Of a stretch of 64,000 nt of DNA, positions 8,382 to 16,993 are shown in pieces. The position numbers were made by a program, and so were the translations under genes. Below the pieces are notes generated by a model. The model ran no database searches. It saw nothing but the letters and a program-made list of their open reading frames with translations, and had not been told where the DNA came from. The DNA is from Pseudomonadota bacterium (GTDB taxonomy: Bacteria; Pseudomonadota; Gammaproteobacteria; Steroidobacterales; Steroidobacteraceae). Location: assembly GCA_016705325.1 (NCBI GenBank), contig JADIYJ010000007.1, positions 186,001-250,000 of the forward strand, read 5' to 3'. The number at the start of each line of letters is the position of its first letter. Within the stretch, counting starts at the first letter, position 1.

Positions 8382-9143
8382 CTACAGTCGCAGACCGCCG
8401 TCCACGTCGATGCAGCGGCCCGTGAAGAAGTCGTTTTCGACGATGAAAACCGCCGTCTGCGCAATTTCCTCCGCGAGACCCAGGCGCTTGAGCGGCACGG
8501 GGGCGGTCATCTTCGCCAGCATCTCCGGCGGCATGCCGGAGAGGATGTCGGTCTTGATGAAACCGGGAGCGATTGCACCGGCGCGGATGCCGAAGCGCGC
8601 GAGTTCCTTCGCCCACGTGGTCGCCATCGCGGCGACGCCAGCCTTGGCGGCCGAGTAGTTGCTCTACCCGGCGTTGCCGGCGCGCGAGATGCTCGAAATA
8701 TTGATGATCACGCCGCCCTGGCCAAGCTTGATCATGCGTTCGGCGGCTTCGCGACCGCACAGGAACACGCCGGTCAGGTTGACGTCGATGACGGCCTGCC
8801 ACTGCGCCAGCGTCATCTTGCCGACCACGACACCGTCCTTGACCTTCACCAGCACGGCGTCCTTGATGATGCCGGCATTGTTGACCAGCACGTCGAGCCG
8901 GCCATGCGCTGCGACCACTGCGTCGAGCGCGTGGATCACCTCGTCTTCCTTCGCGACATTCAGCGCGTGTCCGCTCACTGTTACGCCGCGGGCTTCGAAC
9001 TCGGCGCGCGTCGCGTCGAGGTCCGCCTGGTTGAGGTCGAGCAGCGCAAGCGTTGCGCCGCGTCCGGCGAATGCCCGGGCGATGGCCTTGCCGATTCCGC
9101 GCGCGCCGCCCGTGACGACCGCGACCTTGCCGTGCAACTGCAT
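8382..9143 (-). pseudogene. FabG-like SDR interrupted by one in-frame amber codon
   Basis: From ATG 9143 the product begins MQLHGKVAVVTGGARGIGKA, a classical SDR close to 3-oxoacyl-ACP or acetoacetyl-CoA reductase. It runs to ISSISRAGNAG and then meets TAG at 8666-8664. Translation past the stop continues in the same frame as SNYSAAKAGVAAMATTWAKEL and on to FFTGRCIDVDGGLRL, ending at 8382. The lesion is one codon where homologues usually have glutamine, so a CAG-to-TAG change explains it. The stop lies just before the catalytic Tyr-x3-Lys (YSAAK), so a truncated product would be inactive. It may be a recent pseudogene, a sequencing error or a suppressed stop. It lies 25 bases after the thiolase gene. 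Confidence 0.88.
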
Positions 9144-9168
9144 GAATGCCCCAGGATGAAAATACAGG

Positions 9169-10347
9169 TCAGAGAAGTTCGATGGCGACGGCGCAGGCTT
9201 CACCGCCGCCGATGCATTGCGACGCGACGCCGCGGCGCAGGCCGCGCTTGCGCAGCGCGTAGAGCAGCGTGGTGAGGATGCGGGCGCCCGTGGCGCCGAC
9301 AGGGTGGCCCATCGCACACGCGCCGCCATTGACGTTCACCTGGTCGTGCCGCAGGCCGAGGTCCTGCATCGCGGCCATCGCCACGCAGGCGAAGGCTTCG
9401 TTGATTTCGAACAGGTCGACGTCGGCGACTTTCCAGCCGGCGCGGTCGAGCGCCTTCTGCATCGAAGGAGCCGGTGCGGTCGTGAACCATTCGGGAGCCT
9501 GCGCGTGGCTCGCGTACGAGACCAGGCGGGCGAGCGGCTTGAGGCCGGCGGCCCTGGCTGCGGATTCGGCTGCGAGCACGATGGCAGCCGCGCCGTCGGA
9601 AATCGAGGACGAGGACGCCGCCGTTACCGAGCCGTCCTTGCCGAAGGCTGGCTTCAGCGTCGGTATCTTGTCGATGTCGAGCTGGAAGGGTGTTTCGTCG
9701 GTCGCGACGACCTGCTCACCCTTGCGCGTCTTGATCGTCACGGGCGCGATCTCGGCGACGAAGTCGCCTGCCTTCGATGCGCGCTGCGCACGACGCACGG
9801 ACTCGGCGGCGTACGCATCCTGTTCAGCGCGCGAGAAACCGTACTTGGCGGCGGTGACGTCCGCGAAGCAACCCATGGCCTTGCCGTCCCAGGGACTCTG
9901 CAGGCCGTCGTAGAACATGTGGTCGTAGATCTCGGCATGACCCATGCGATAGCCGGCGCGCGCCTTCAGCATCAGGTATGGCGCGTTGGTCATCGATTCG
10001 AGACCGCCCGCGAGGATTGCGCGTGCGGAGCCGGCGCGAATCTGGTCGGCCGCCAGCATCACGGCCTTCATGCCCGAGCCGCACATCTTGTTCACCGTCG
10101 TGGCGGGAACGCTCATCGCGATGCCGGCACCGACAGCCGCCTGCCGGGCGGGGGCCTGGCCAAGGCCGGCCGGCAGCACACAGCCGAATATCACTTCATC
10201 GATCGCATCCGGCGCCAGGCCAGAGTCCGCGAGCGCGGCCGCTGCAGCGACGGAACCCAGTTGTGTTGCCGACACGGGCGAGAAGATGCCCTGGAAGCCG
10301 CCGATCGGAGTTCGGCGGGCAGCGGCGATGACGATGGATTCTGGCAT
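9169..10347 (-). CDS. Acetyl-CoA C-acetyltransferase (thiolase)
   Basis: This 392-residue thiolase has the nucleophilic cysteine in VNKMCGSGMKAV (Cys89), the NEAFA motif, the histidine in GGACAMGHPVGATGARI, and the second cysteine in SQCIGGGEACAV. It cleaves or condenses acetoacetyl-CoA and related 3-ketoacyl-CoAs. I chose ATG 10347 (MPESIVIAAARRTPIGGF), which has AAGGA about eight bases upstream. The longer open frame above it contains unrelated sequence that overlaps the TetR gene. It sits in a minus-strand run downstream of a TetR gene. With the HSD10-like enzyme it would complete the last steps of a branched-chain or 2-methyl acyl-CoA pathway. Confidence 0.94.
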   Translation of the reverse strand: MPESIVIAAARRTPIGGFQGIFSPVSATQLGSVAAAAALADSGLAPDAIDEVIFGCVLPAGLGQAPARQAAVGAGIAMSVPATTVNKMCGSGMKAVMLAADQIRAGSARAILAGGLESMTNAPYLMLKARAGYRMGHAEIYDHMFYDGLQSPWDGKAMGCFADVTAAKYGFSRAEQDAYAAESVRRAQRASKAGDFVAEIAPVTIKTRKGEQVVATDETPFQLDIDKIPTLKPAFGKDGSVTAASSSSISDGAAAIVLAAESAARAAGLKPLARLVSYASHAQAPEWFTTAPAPSMQKALDRAGWKVADVDLFEINEAFACVAMAAMQDLGLRHDQVNVNGGACAMGHPVGATGARILTTLLYALRKRGLRRGVASQCIGGGEACAVAIELL

Positions 10348-10445
10348 GGCGGAAGTCCTTGAACGATCGGGGCAGCGAGCCGCAGTCGCCGGAGTGTACG
10401 CCGCGGTCTTTTTGCGGCGCAAGATAATCGCCAGAACCGGTCTGG

Positions 10446-11159
10446 TCAGGCTTTGGCGGCGAGGTGAGTGCGTCGCGAACGAACCGGCACCCGCGCAGGG
10501 ATGCCGGCAGCGGTCTTGCGTGGAGCAAGACCGTGCTCCAGGAACTGCACGAATGCATCGGCGACCTCGTCCGACGTCAGCGTGCGGCCGGCGCGAAACC
10601 AGTGTGCAATCCAGTTGAGCGCGCCCGCGATCGCAAACGCGGCGAGCTTCGGGTCGGTCACGGCGATCGAACCGTCGTTGATACCGGTCTGCAGCAGACG
10701 CCGGATGCCGCGGTCGATTTCGGACTTGAGCGAGCGCACCTGCGCGCCCAGTTCGGCGCCGAGGTCCTGGTGCTCTGCGCGCACCATGCACCAGCCGTAT
10801 TCGGACGCGATCGCCACGGCGTAATCGCGGATGACTTCGCGCAGACGATCGCGTCCGCTGCCCGGAGCCTGCTCCGCTCGGCGCAGCGCGGCGCGAATCG
10901 GTTCGAGGCCGGCCAGGAAACACTCGAACAGGAGTTGCTCCTTGTTCGGGACGTAGTAATAGATCGTGGGCTTGGTGACGCCGAGCGCTGCCGCGATGTC
11001 GTCCAGCGACGTGTTGTGATAACCGCGCTCGTCGAACGCCCGGGCCGCCGTGCGGATCACCGCGTCACGCTTCGTGCCATGGTCCTGGCGCCGGCGCCGG
11101 CCGCGCCAGGCTGCAGCCGGGTCGGCGGCGGTCGGGTTCGCTGGAGTAGTGTCGGCCAT
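10446..11159 (-). CDS. TetR-family transcriptional regulator
   Basis: The product has 237 residues. An N-terminal basic tail is followed by a TetR DNA-binding domain (AVIRTAARAFDERGYHNTSLDDIAAALGVTKPTIYYYVPNKEQLLFECF, written here as one domain at about residues 33-80). The helical ligand-binding domain ends with a TLTSDEVADAFVQFLEHGL motif often seen in regulators of acyl-CoA metabolism such as the KstR2 group. It is divergent from icmF with 107 bases between, and it heads the thiolase/SDR run. It most likely represses itself and these catabolic genes, with an acyl-CoA ligand. The ligand is inference. Confidence 0.9.
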   Translation of the reverse strand: MADTTPANPTAADPAAAWRGRRRRQDHGTKRDAVIRTAARAFDERGYHNTSLDDIAAALGVTKPTIYYYVPNKEQLLFECFLAGLEPIRAALRRAEQAPGSGRDRLREVIRDYAVAIASEYGWCMVRAEHQDLGAELGAQVRSLKSEIDRGIRRLLQTGINDGSIAVTDPKLAAFAIAGALNWIAHWFRAGRTLTSDEVADAFVQFLEHGLAPRKTAAGIPARVPVRSRRTHLAAKA

Positions 11160-11170
11160 GACCGAACCGG

Positions 11171-11225
11171 TTGACTGTGGGAGGGGTGCTAATCATACTG
11201 CGGGGTAAAATTCTACTCAACAGTA
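11171..11225 (+). promoter_or_regulatory. icmF: icmF promoter with possible TetR operator
   Basis: TTGACT (11171-11176) and CATACT (11194-11199) are 17 bases apart, matching sigma-70 at 5/6 and 4/6. Just downstream, TACT-CAAC-AGTA (11214-11225) is an imperfect palindrome within the expected 5' untranslated region. It is a plausible TetR-family operator because the TetR gene starts at 11159 in the opposite direction. A GCCGGG/CCCGGC hairpin follows at 11233-11250. Confidence 0.45.
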
Positions 11226-11266
11226 ACTTATGGCCGGGCACCAGCCCGGCGGCTGGAGGGATGCAG

Positions 11267-14200
11267 ATGTCCGGATCCTCGACCGGCCGTCGTGACGGTG
11301 AATCGCGACAGGCTGCCGGCGCGACGCGGGAGGCTGCGCCACTGCGGTTCGTGAGCGCCGCGTCGCTGTTCGACGGGCATGACGCCGCGATCAACATCAT
11401 CCGCCGGTTGCTGCAGGCGCACGGCGCCGAAGTCGTGCACCTGGGCCACAACCGCAGCGTCGCCGACATCGTGCGGGCCGCGCTGCAGGAAGACGCCGAC
11501 GGCATTGCCTGCAGTTCGTACCAGGGCGGGCACGTCGAGTACTTCAAGTACATGGTCGACATGCTGCGGGACCTCGGCGCGCCGCACATCCGCATCATCG
11601 TGGGCGGCGGCGGCACGATCGCGCCGCACGAGATCGAGGAACTCGAGGCCTATGGCGTCGAGCGCATCTACACGCCCGAGGACGGCCGCAGGCTCGGCCT
11701 CGACGGCATGATCGACGACGTCTTCAAGCGCGTGCGCAGGGCAACGCGTCCCGGCTTCGAGTTCGGGCCGGTCGATCCGCGCGACCACCAGCAGATCGCG
11801 CGCACGATCTCCGCGCTCGAGCGTGGCGAAGTCGAAACGTCAATGAGCGAAACCCTGCGCCGTGCCGTGTCGTGCAGCGTGCAGCGGTCGCCGGTCGTGG
11901 GCATCACTGGCACGGGCGGGGCGGGCAAGTCGAGCCTTACCGACGAACTGCTGCTGCGTTTCGTCCGGCAGTTTCCCGACCGCAACATCGCCGTGGTCGC
12001 CATGGACCCGACGCGTCGCCGCAGTGGCGGTGCGCTGCTCGGCGATCGAATCCGCATGAACTCGCTCGCGGCCGAGCAGGTATTCATGCGTTCGCTGGCG
12101 ACGCGGCGGCAGAACCTCGCGACCAGCGCGGTGCTGGCCGATGTCCTCAACCTGCTGCGCTATGCGAATTTCGACCTCGTTGTGGTCGAAACCGCCGGCA
12201 TCGGCCAGAGCGACTCCGAGATCGTCGACCTGGTCGACGTGCCGATGTACGTGATGACGAGCGAATATGGCGCGGCGAGCCAGCTCGAGAAGATCGACAT
12301 GCTCGATTTCGCCGACCTGGTCGCGCTCAACAAGTTCGAGAAGCGTGGCGCCGAAGACGCACTGCGCGACGTGCGCAAGCAGTGGCGCCGCAACCGGGTC
12401 GAGTTCAAGCGGCCCGACGACCAGGTGCCGGTGTTCCCGACCATCGCGAGCCGCTTCAACGATCCGGGCGTCAACCGCCTCTTTGCCGCGCTCTGCGCGC
12501 GGCTCGACGAGAAGGCCGGTGGCGACCGGCGCTGGACCGTCACGGATCCGGGCCCGACCGAACTGGTCGAGCGTCACGCGCTGGTGCCGGCGACGCGCGC
12601 GCGTTACCTGGCCGAGATCGCGACCAACGGCCGACGTGCGCACGCGGCGGTCGAGCATCGAGCGAACGCGGCGAGCCGTGCGCAAAGCCTGCACGAAGCG
12701 CTGCGCACGCTCGGCGACGCACGGCTGCCCGAGCCGCTCGAGCGCTATGGCGCGGCAGCGCTGGCAGACGCGGGTGCCGATGCCGCGCTGTTGCGGTTGC
12801 GCGCGGCGTACAACGATGCGCTCGAGGCGGTCGGTACCGACGGCCTGGCGTTGCTGCGGCAGTGGCCGGTCATGGCGAAGTCGGCCACCGACGACCAGTT
12901 CGCGTACACGGTCCGCGGCAAGGAAATTCGCGGCGACAACTACGTGCCCACGCTGAGTCACAACCGCGTGCCCAAGCTCGCAGTACCGCGCTTTCGCGAC
13001 TGGGGCGAGCAGCTGACGTTCCTGTTGAAGGAGAACCTGCCGGGCCAGTTCCCCTACACGGCGGGCGTCTACCCGTATCGCCGCGAGGAAGAGGACCCGA
13101 CCCGCATGTTCGCGGGCGAGGGCGGCCCCGAACGCACCAACCGCCGGTTCCATTACGTCGCGGGCGGCCATGGCGCCGCGCGGCTCTCGACGGCCTTCGA
13201 TTCGACGACGCTGTACGGCGAGGACCCGGACGAGCGGCCGGACATCTACGGCCGCATCGGCAACTCGGGCGTATCGATCGCCACGCTCGACGACATGAAG
13301 AAGCTCTACTCGGGCTTCGATCTCTGCGCCCCGACGACCTCGGTCTCGATGACGATCAACGGTCCGGCGCCGATGATTCTCGCGATGTTCATGAACACCG
13401 CGGTCGACCAGCGCGTCGAGCAGCACCTGCGAGCCACGGGTCAGTGGCAGGTGGCGGAGAAGAAGATCGACGCCCTGTTCAAGGGCCGGCCGCGGCCGGT
13501 CTACAAGGGCGGGCTGCCGCCGAACCATGACGGCTCGGGCCTTGGCCTGCTCGGCGTCACCGGCGATCAACTGCTCGATGCCGGGACGTACCAGAAGATC
13601 CGCAAGGAAACACTGTCGCTCGTGCGCGGCACCGTGCAGGCGGACATCCTCAAGGAAGACCAGGCGCAGAACACCTGCATCTTCTCGACCGAGTTCGCGC
13701 TGCGCATGATGGGCGACGTGCAGCAGTTCTTCACCGACAACGACGTCCGCAATTTCTATTCGGTGTCGATTTCCGGTTATCACATCGCTGAAGCGGGCGC
13801 GAATCCGGTGTCACAGCTCGCGTTCACGCTCGCGAACGGTTTTACGATCGCCGAGTACTATCTTGCGCGCGGCATGCAGATCGACGACTTCGCACCGAAC
13901 CTGTCGTTCTTCTTCTCGAACGGCATGGATCCCGAGTACGCGGTGATCGGGCGCGTGGCGCGCCGCATCTGGGCGCGTGCGATGCGGGACCTTTATCGCG
14001 CGGGTCCTCGCTCGCAGATGCTGAAGTACCACATCCAGACCTCGGGCCGCAGCCTGCATGCGCAGGAGATCCAGTTCAACGACGTGCGCACGACGCTGCA
14101 GGCGCTCTATGCACTGTTCGACAACTGCAACAGCCTGCACACCAACGCCTACGACGAGGCGATCACGACGCCGACGGAGGAGTCTGTGCGCCGCGCGGTG

Positions 14201-14728
14201 GCGATCCAGCTGATCATCGGCAAGGAACTCGGCCTCAACAAGACGCAGAACCCGTGGCAGGGATCGTTTGCGATCGACCAGCTGACGGATCTGGTCGAGG
14301 AGGCCGTGTATCGCGAGTTCGACCGGATCTCGGAGCGCGGTGGCGTGCTCGGCGCGATGGAGACGATGTACCAGCGCGGCAGGATCCAGGAAGAATCGCT
14401 GTATTACGAAACACTGAAACATGACGGCACGCTGCCGATCATCGGCGTCAACACCTACCTCGCGAAGGAAGGCTCGAACGACGAGATCCGCAATGCCGAG
14501 CTGATCCGCTCAACCGAAGACGAGAAGCAGGACCAGGTCGCGGCGGTTCGCGCCTTTCTCGCTCGCAACGCGGCGCGGCGTCCGGCCGCGCTCGCACGTC
14601 TGCAGCAACAGGCTGCCACGGGTGGGAACGTGTTCGTCGAGTTGATGGAAGCAGTGAAGGTCGCGTCGCTCGGGTCGATCTCCAACGCGCTGTACCAGGT
14701 GGGCGGGCAGTACCGGCGCAGCATGTAA
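11267..14728 (+). CDS. icmF: Fused isobutyryl-CoA mutase IcmF
   Basis: This protein of about 1,153 residues combines a B12-binding domain (SLFDGHDAAINIIRR with the cobalt-ligand histidine), a MeaB-like G-protein chaperone (Walker A GITGTGGAGKSS; VVVETAGIGQSD; NKFEKRGAEDA) and a C-terminal mutase barrel (PYRREEEDPTRMFAGEG, TSVSMTINGPAP). IcmF interconverts isobutyryl-CoA and butyryl-CoA, or isovaleryl- and pivalyl-CoA, using adenosylcobalamin, with built-in cofactor protection. I chose ATG 11267 because GGAGGG lies six bases upstream. An ATG two codons earlier touches the GGAGGG, and a frame open from 11171 overlaps the promoter. It is probably controlled with the divergent TetR run. Confidence 0.96.
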   Translation: MSGSSTGRRDGESRQAAGATREAAPLRFVSAASLFDGHDAAINIIRRLLQAHGAEVVHLGHNRSVADIVRAALQEDADGIACSSYQGGHVEYFKYMVDMLRDLGAPHIRIIVGGGGTIAPHEIEELEAYGVERIYTPEDGRRLGLDGMIDDVFKRVRRATRPGFEFGPVDPRDHQQIARTISALERGEVETSMSETLRRAVSCSVQRSPVVGITGTGGAGKSSLTDELLLRFVRQFPDRNIAVVAMDPTRRRSGGALLGDRIRMNSLAAEQVFMRSLATRRQNLATSAVLADVLNLLRYANFDLVVVETAGIGQSDSEIVDLVDVPMYVMTSEYGAASQLEKIDMLDFADLVALNKFEKRGAEDALRDVRKQWRRNRVEFKRPDDQVPVFPTIASRFNDPGVNRLFAALCARLDEKAGGDRRWTVTDPGPTELVERHALVPATRARYLAEIATNGRRAHAAVEHRANAASRAQSLHEALRTLGDARLPEPLERYGAAALADAGADAALLRLRAAYNDALEAVGTDGLALLRQWPVMAKSATDDQFAYTVRGKEIRGDNYVPTLSHNRVPKLAVPRFRDWGEQLTFLLKENLPGQFPYTAGVYPYRREEEDPTRMFAGEGGPERTNRRFHYVAGGHGAARLSTAFDSTTLYGEDPDERPDIYGRIGNSGVSIATLDDMKKLYSGFDLCAPTTSVSMTINGPAPMILAMFMNTAVDQRVEQHLRATGQWQVAEKKIDALFKGRPRPVYKGGLPPNHDGSGLGLLGVTGDQLLDAGTYQKIRKETLSLVRGTVQADILKEDQAQNTCIFSTEFALRMMGDVQQFFTDNDVRNFYSVSISGYHIAEAGANPVSQLAFTLANGFTIAEYYLARGMQIDDFAPNLSFFFSNGMDPEYAVIGRVARRIWARAMRDLYRAGPRSQMLKYHIQTSGRSLHAQEIQFNDVRTTLQALYALFDNCNSLHTNAYDEAITTPTEESVRRAVAIQLIIGKELGLNKTQNPWQGSFAIDQLTDLVEEAVYREFDRISERGGVLGAMETMYQRGRIQEESLYYETLKHDGTLPIIGVNTYLAKEGSNDEIRNAELIRSTEDEKQDQVAAVRAFLARNAARRPAALARLQQQAATGGNVFVELMEAVKVASLGSISNALYQVGGQYRRSM

Positions 14729-14877
14729 GGCGGGCGACAATCGACATCGTGCCAGCGGTGCAACTGGCTGGAGCCTCGGGGTCCGGATTCGTCCCGGCCC
14801 AGGAACCCGAAGGAAGCAAGCGCGGGCGCAAATACGCTGTTTTCCTTGTGGCGCGCGACACCAGACTTGGGTGCGGA

Positions 14878-15861
14878 TCAGCGCGCGCGAGCTGGAGCCG
14901 CCGCCAGCACCGCGAGGTCAGGCTCGCCGAGCCGACCGAGCATCGCGCCGCGTGCTGCATCCCGCAGGTCGTCGGGCCCACGCCCGCCGCCATCGATCGA
15001 CGGCAGTATCTCGACGTGGATCGTGCCCGGCATCGGCACGAACGCGCCATGCGGCATCGAATGACGCGCGCCATGAATGACGATCGGCACCAGCGGCATT
15101 GCGCTGCGGGCGGCTGCCACGAACGCGCCGATGTGAAACCGCTTGAGTCCGACGACCGAGTCGAAGGTGCCCTCGGGGAAGAAGATGAGGGAGTGGCCTT
15201 GTTCCGCGCGCTGCATCACCCGCCGGGCGCCGCGCTGCCGGCCGCCGGCGGAGTGACGATCCACGAATTCCGATCCGATCCGCCGCAGCAGGAATCCCAT
15301 GACCGGCATGTCGGTCGCCTCGCGCTTGATCACGAAGCTGAATCGTGGCGGCAGGGCCGCCGCCATCACGACGCCGTCGAGGTAGCTCGAGTGGTTCGCC
15401 ACCAGCACGCACGAATCGTCAGGCAGTTGCTCGAGGCCGCGCACCCGCAGCCGCAGGCAGGCGAGGGCGAGCCACAGACGCGCAAGCCAACGCGTCGACG
15501 AACGGCGCCAGTGCAGCAGCGGCAACAGCAGAGCGAGCAGCGCAGCCACTGACGTCACCAGGAACAACAGCGACAACGAGTAGGTGCCGAAGACGAGGCA
15601 GAACAGCCAGCCCAGCACGCCGCCCGACCGTGGTGCGGCGGAAACGCTCGCCGCGTCGGCTGCCTGGAGTACCGAGGCGCCGGCGGTCTGGTCGCTGGTG
15701 GCAGTGGATTTCGTGTGCAAGCTCGCGGCAAACCGGTTGGCGCTGGGAGAGACTGGTTGGCATTGGACCGATCCGAGGCGCCAGTCTGCCGGGACCCCGG
15801 CATTCTGTGAATCAGTTCCAGTTATGTTAATGACGCCCCGGGGAACTGTGAGAGGGGTCAC
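14878..15861 (-). CDS. plsC: 1-acyl-sn-glycerol-3-phosphate acyltransferase (PlsC family)
   Basis: The frame has up to 327 residues. A strongly hydrophobic segment (CLVFGTYSLSLLFLVTSVAALLALLLPLL in effect, about residues 87-115) precedes the acyltransferase domain. That domain has NHSSYLDG (HX4D active site), FVIKREATDMPVMGFLLRRIG and FFPEGTFDS (acyl acceptor site). It would add a second acyl chain to lysophosphatidate at the inner membrane. The start is doubtful. GTG 15861 is the longest option, but the first 70 or so residues look unconserved and no ribosome site is visible. A TTG or other start nearer the membrane segment is possible. The gene is divergent from xerD and convergent with icmF. 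Confidence 0.85.
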   Translation of the reverse strand: MTPLTVPRGVINITGTDSQNAGVPADWRLGSVQCQPVSPSANRFAASLHTKSTATSDQTAGASVLQAADAASVSAAPRSGGVLGWLFCLVFGTYSLSLLFLVTSVAALLALLLPLLHWRRSSTRWLARLWLALACLRLRVRGLEQLPDDSCVLVANHSSYLDGVVMAAALPPRFSFVIKREATDMPVMGFLLRRIGSEFVDRHSAGGRQRGARRVMQRAEQGHSLIFFPEGTFDSVVGLKRFHIGAFVAAARSAMPLVPIVIHGARHSMPHGAFVPMPGTIHVEILPSIDGGGRGPDDLRDAARGAMLGRLGEPDLAVLAAAPARAR

Positions 15862-15917
15862 GACGGGGCTCGGAAGGCGGCTCGCATACTGCGTGCTAGG
15901 TCAAGCCGCGAGGTTCC

Positions 15918-16868
15918 ATGAGCACTGCAGTCAAGTCGAGCTTCCTGTCCCGATCGGGCGCTGGCGGCGGCGAAGCAGCCGCACGGCCGGGTCCGATCGA
16001 CCGGTTCCTCGATGCCGTGTGGATGGAACGCGGCCTGTCGCCCAACACGCTCGCGGCATATCGGGCGGACCTCACCGCGCTCGACCGCTGGCTCGACGAG
16101 CACTCAGGCGACCTCGAGCGCGCGCAGCGTGGCGACATTCTCTCGTTCATGGCTTCGCGAGTGCAGGCGGGTGCGCGACCCCGTTCGACCGCGCGCCAGC
16201 TTTCAAGCTTCCGCCGCTTCTACCGATACCTGGTGCGAGAGGGCACCTTGCGCGAGGACCCCACTGCACAGATCGCGATGCCCAAGGTCGGCCGGTCATT
16301 GCCGAAGTCGCTCATGGAGGAGGAAGTCGAGGCCCTGCTGGCCGCTCCAGCCGTGAGTGACCCGCTCGGGCATCGCGATCGGACCATGCTCGAAGTGCTG
16401 TATGCCACCGGGCTGCGCGTCTCCGAACTCGTGAACTGCACACTTGCGCAGGTGAACCTGAACCAGGGCGTGCTGCGCATCGTCGGCAAGGGCGACCGCG
16501 AGCGGCTGATCCCGCTTGGCGAAGAAGCCGTGCAGTGGGTGCAGCAGTTCCTGCAGGGTCCGCGCGTCGAGATCCTGCTCGAACGGCAGACCGATTACCT
16601 GTTCCCGACGCGCCGTGGCGACCGCATGACGCGCCAGGCCTTCTGGCACATCATCAAGCGCTATGCGCGCAAGGCCGGCATCGAACGCGAACTCTCGCCG
16701 CACACGCTGCGCCACGCATTCGCCACCCACCTGTTGAACCATGGCGCCGACCTGCGCGTGGTGCAGATGCTGCTCGGTCACAGCGACCTGTCGACGACGC
16801 AGATCTACACCCACGTCGCCCGCGAACGCCTCAAGGACCTGCACTCCGAGCACCACCCGCGCGGCTGA
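15918..16868 (+). CDS. xerD: Site-specific tyrosine recombinase XerD
   Basis: The product has 316 residues. An N-terminal SAM-like core-binding domain (DRFLDAVWMERGLSPNTLAAYRADL) is followed by the catalytic domain. The catalytic set is complete: Arg in ATGLRVSEL, Lys in GKGDRER, HTLRHAFATHLL, GHSDLSTTQIYTHV with the nucleophilic Tyr. XerD acts with XerC and FtsK at dif to resolve chromosome dimers. The next gene is dsbC, the order seen in E. coli, so this is the housekeeping recombinase and not a mobile-element integrase. The stop codon lies within a GC-rich hairpin (16857-16879). Confidence 0.96.
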   Translation: MSTAVKSSFLSRSGAGGGEAAARPGPIDRFLDAVWMERGLSPNTLAAYRADLTALDRWLDEHSGDLERAQRGDILSFMASRVQAGARPRSTARQLSSFRRFYRYLVREGTLREDPTAQIAMPKVGRSLPKSLMEEEVEALLAAPAVSDPLGHRDRTMLEVLYATGLRVSELVNCTLAQVNLNQGVLRIVGKGDRERLIPLGEEAVQWVQQFLQGPRVEILLERQTDYLFPTRRGDRMTRQAFWHIIKRYARKAGIERELSPHTLRHAFATHLLNHGADLRVVQMLLGHSDLSTTQIYTHVARERLKDLHSEHHPRG

Positions 16869-16879
16869 CGGGCGCGCGG
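16857..16879 (+). terminator. Hairpin enclosing the xerD stop codon
   Basis: CCGCGCG (16857-16863) pairs with CGCGCGG (16873-16879). The 9-base loop contains the xerD TGA (16866-16868). No T-run follows, so it is not a standard intrinsic terminator. It belongs to a set of five similar structures in the window. Confidence 0.45.
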
Positions 16880-16993
16880 CTCTGCTAGACTCCGCCCGCC
16901 CCACGGGACTGTCTGGTTGCGGGCGCGGGGACTCACTGAACCTGCGGCCGTGGCGACTGTCCTAGAGCCACCATTCCAGGGATAGAACGCCGC

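Noticed and set aside
10395..10420. Intrinsic terminator with a run of T between thiolase and TetR
   Set aside because: The TTTTT lies in the loop of the GCCGC/GCGGC stem rather than after it on either strand.
11840..13783. 647-codon minus-strand open frame inside icmF
   Set aside because: The plus-strand IcmF motifs are unambiguous, so this is a GC-driven shadow.
15830..15860. Long palindrome around CCCCGGGG upstream of xerD
   Set aside because: Only the central eight bases are symmetric; the flanks do not match.
15918..16868. Tyrosine recombinase as a possible phage or island integrase
   Set aside because: Sequence, length and the following dsbC match housekeeping XerD.
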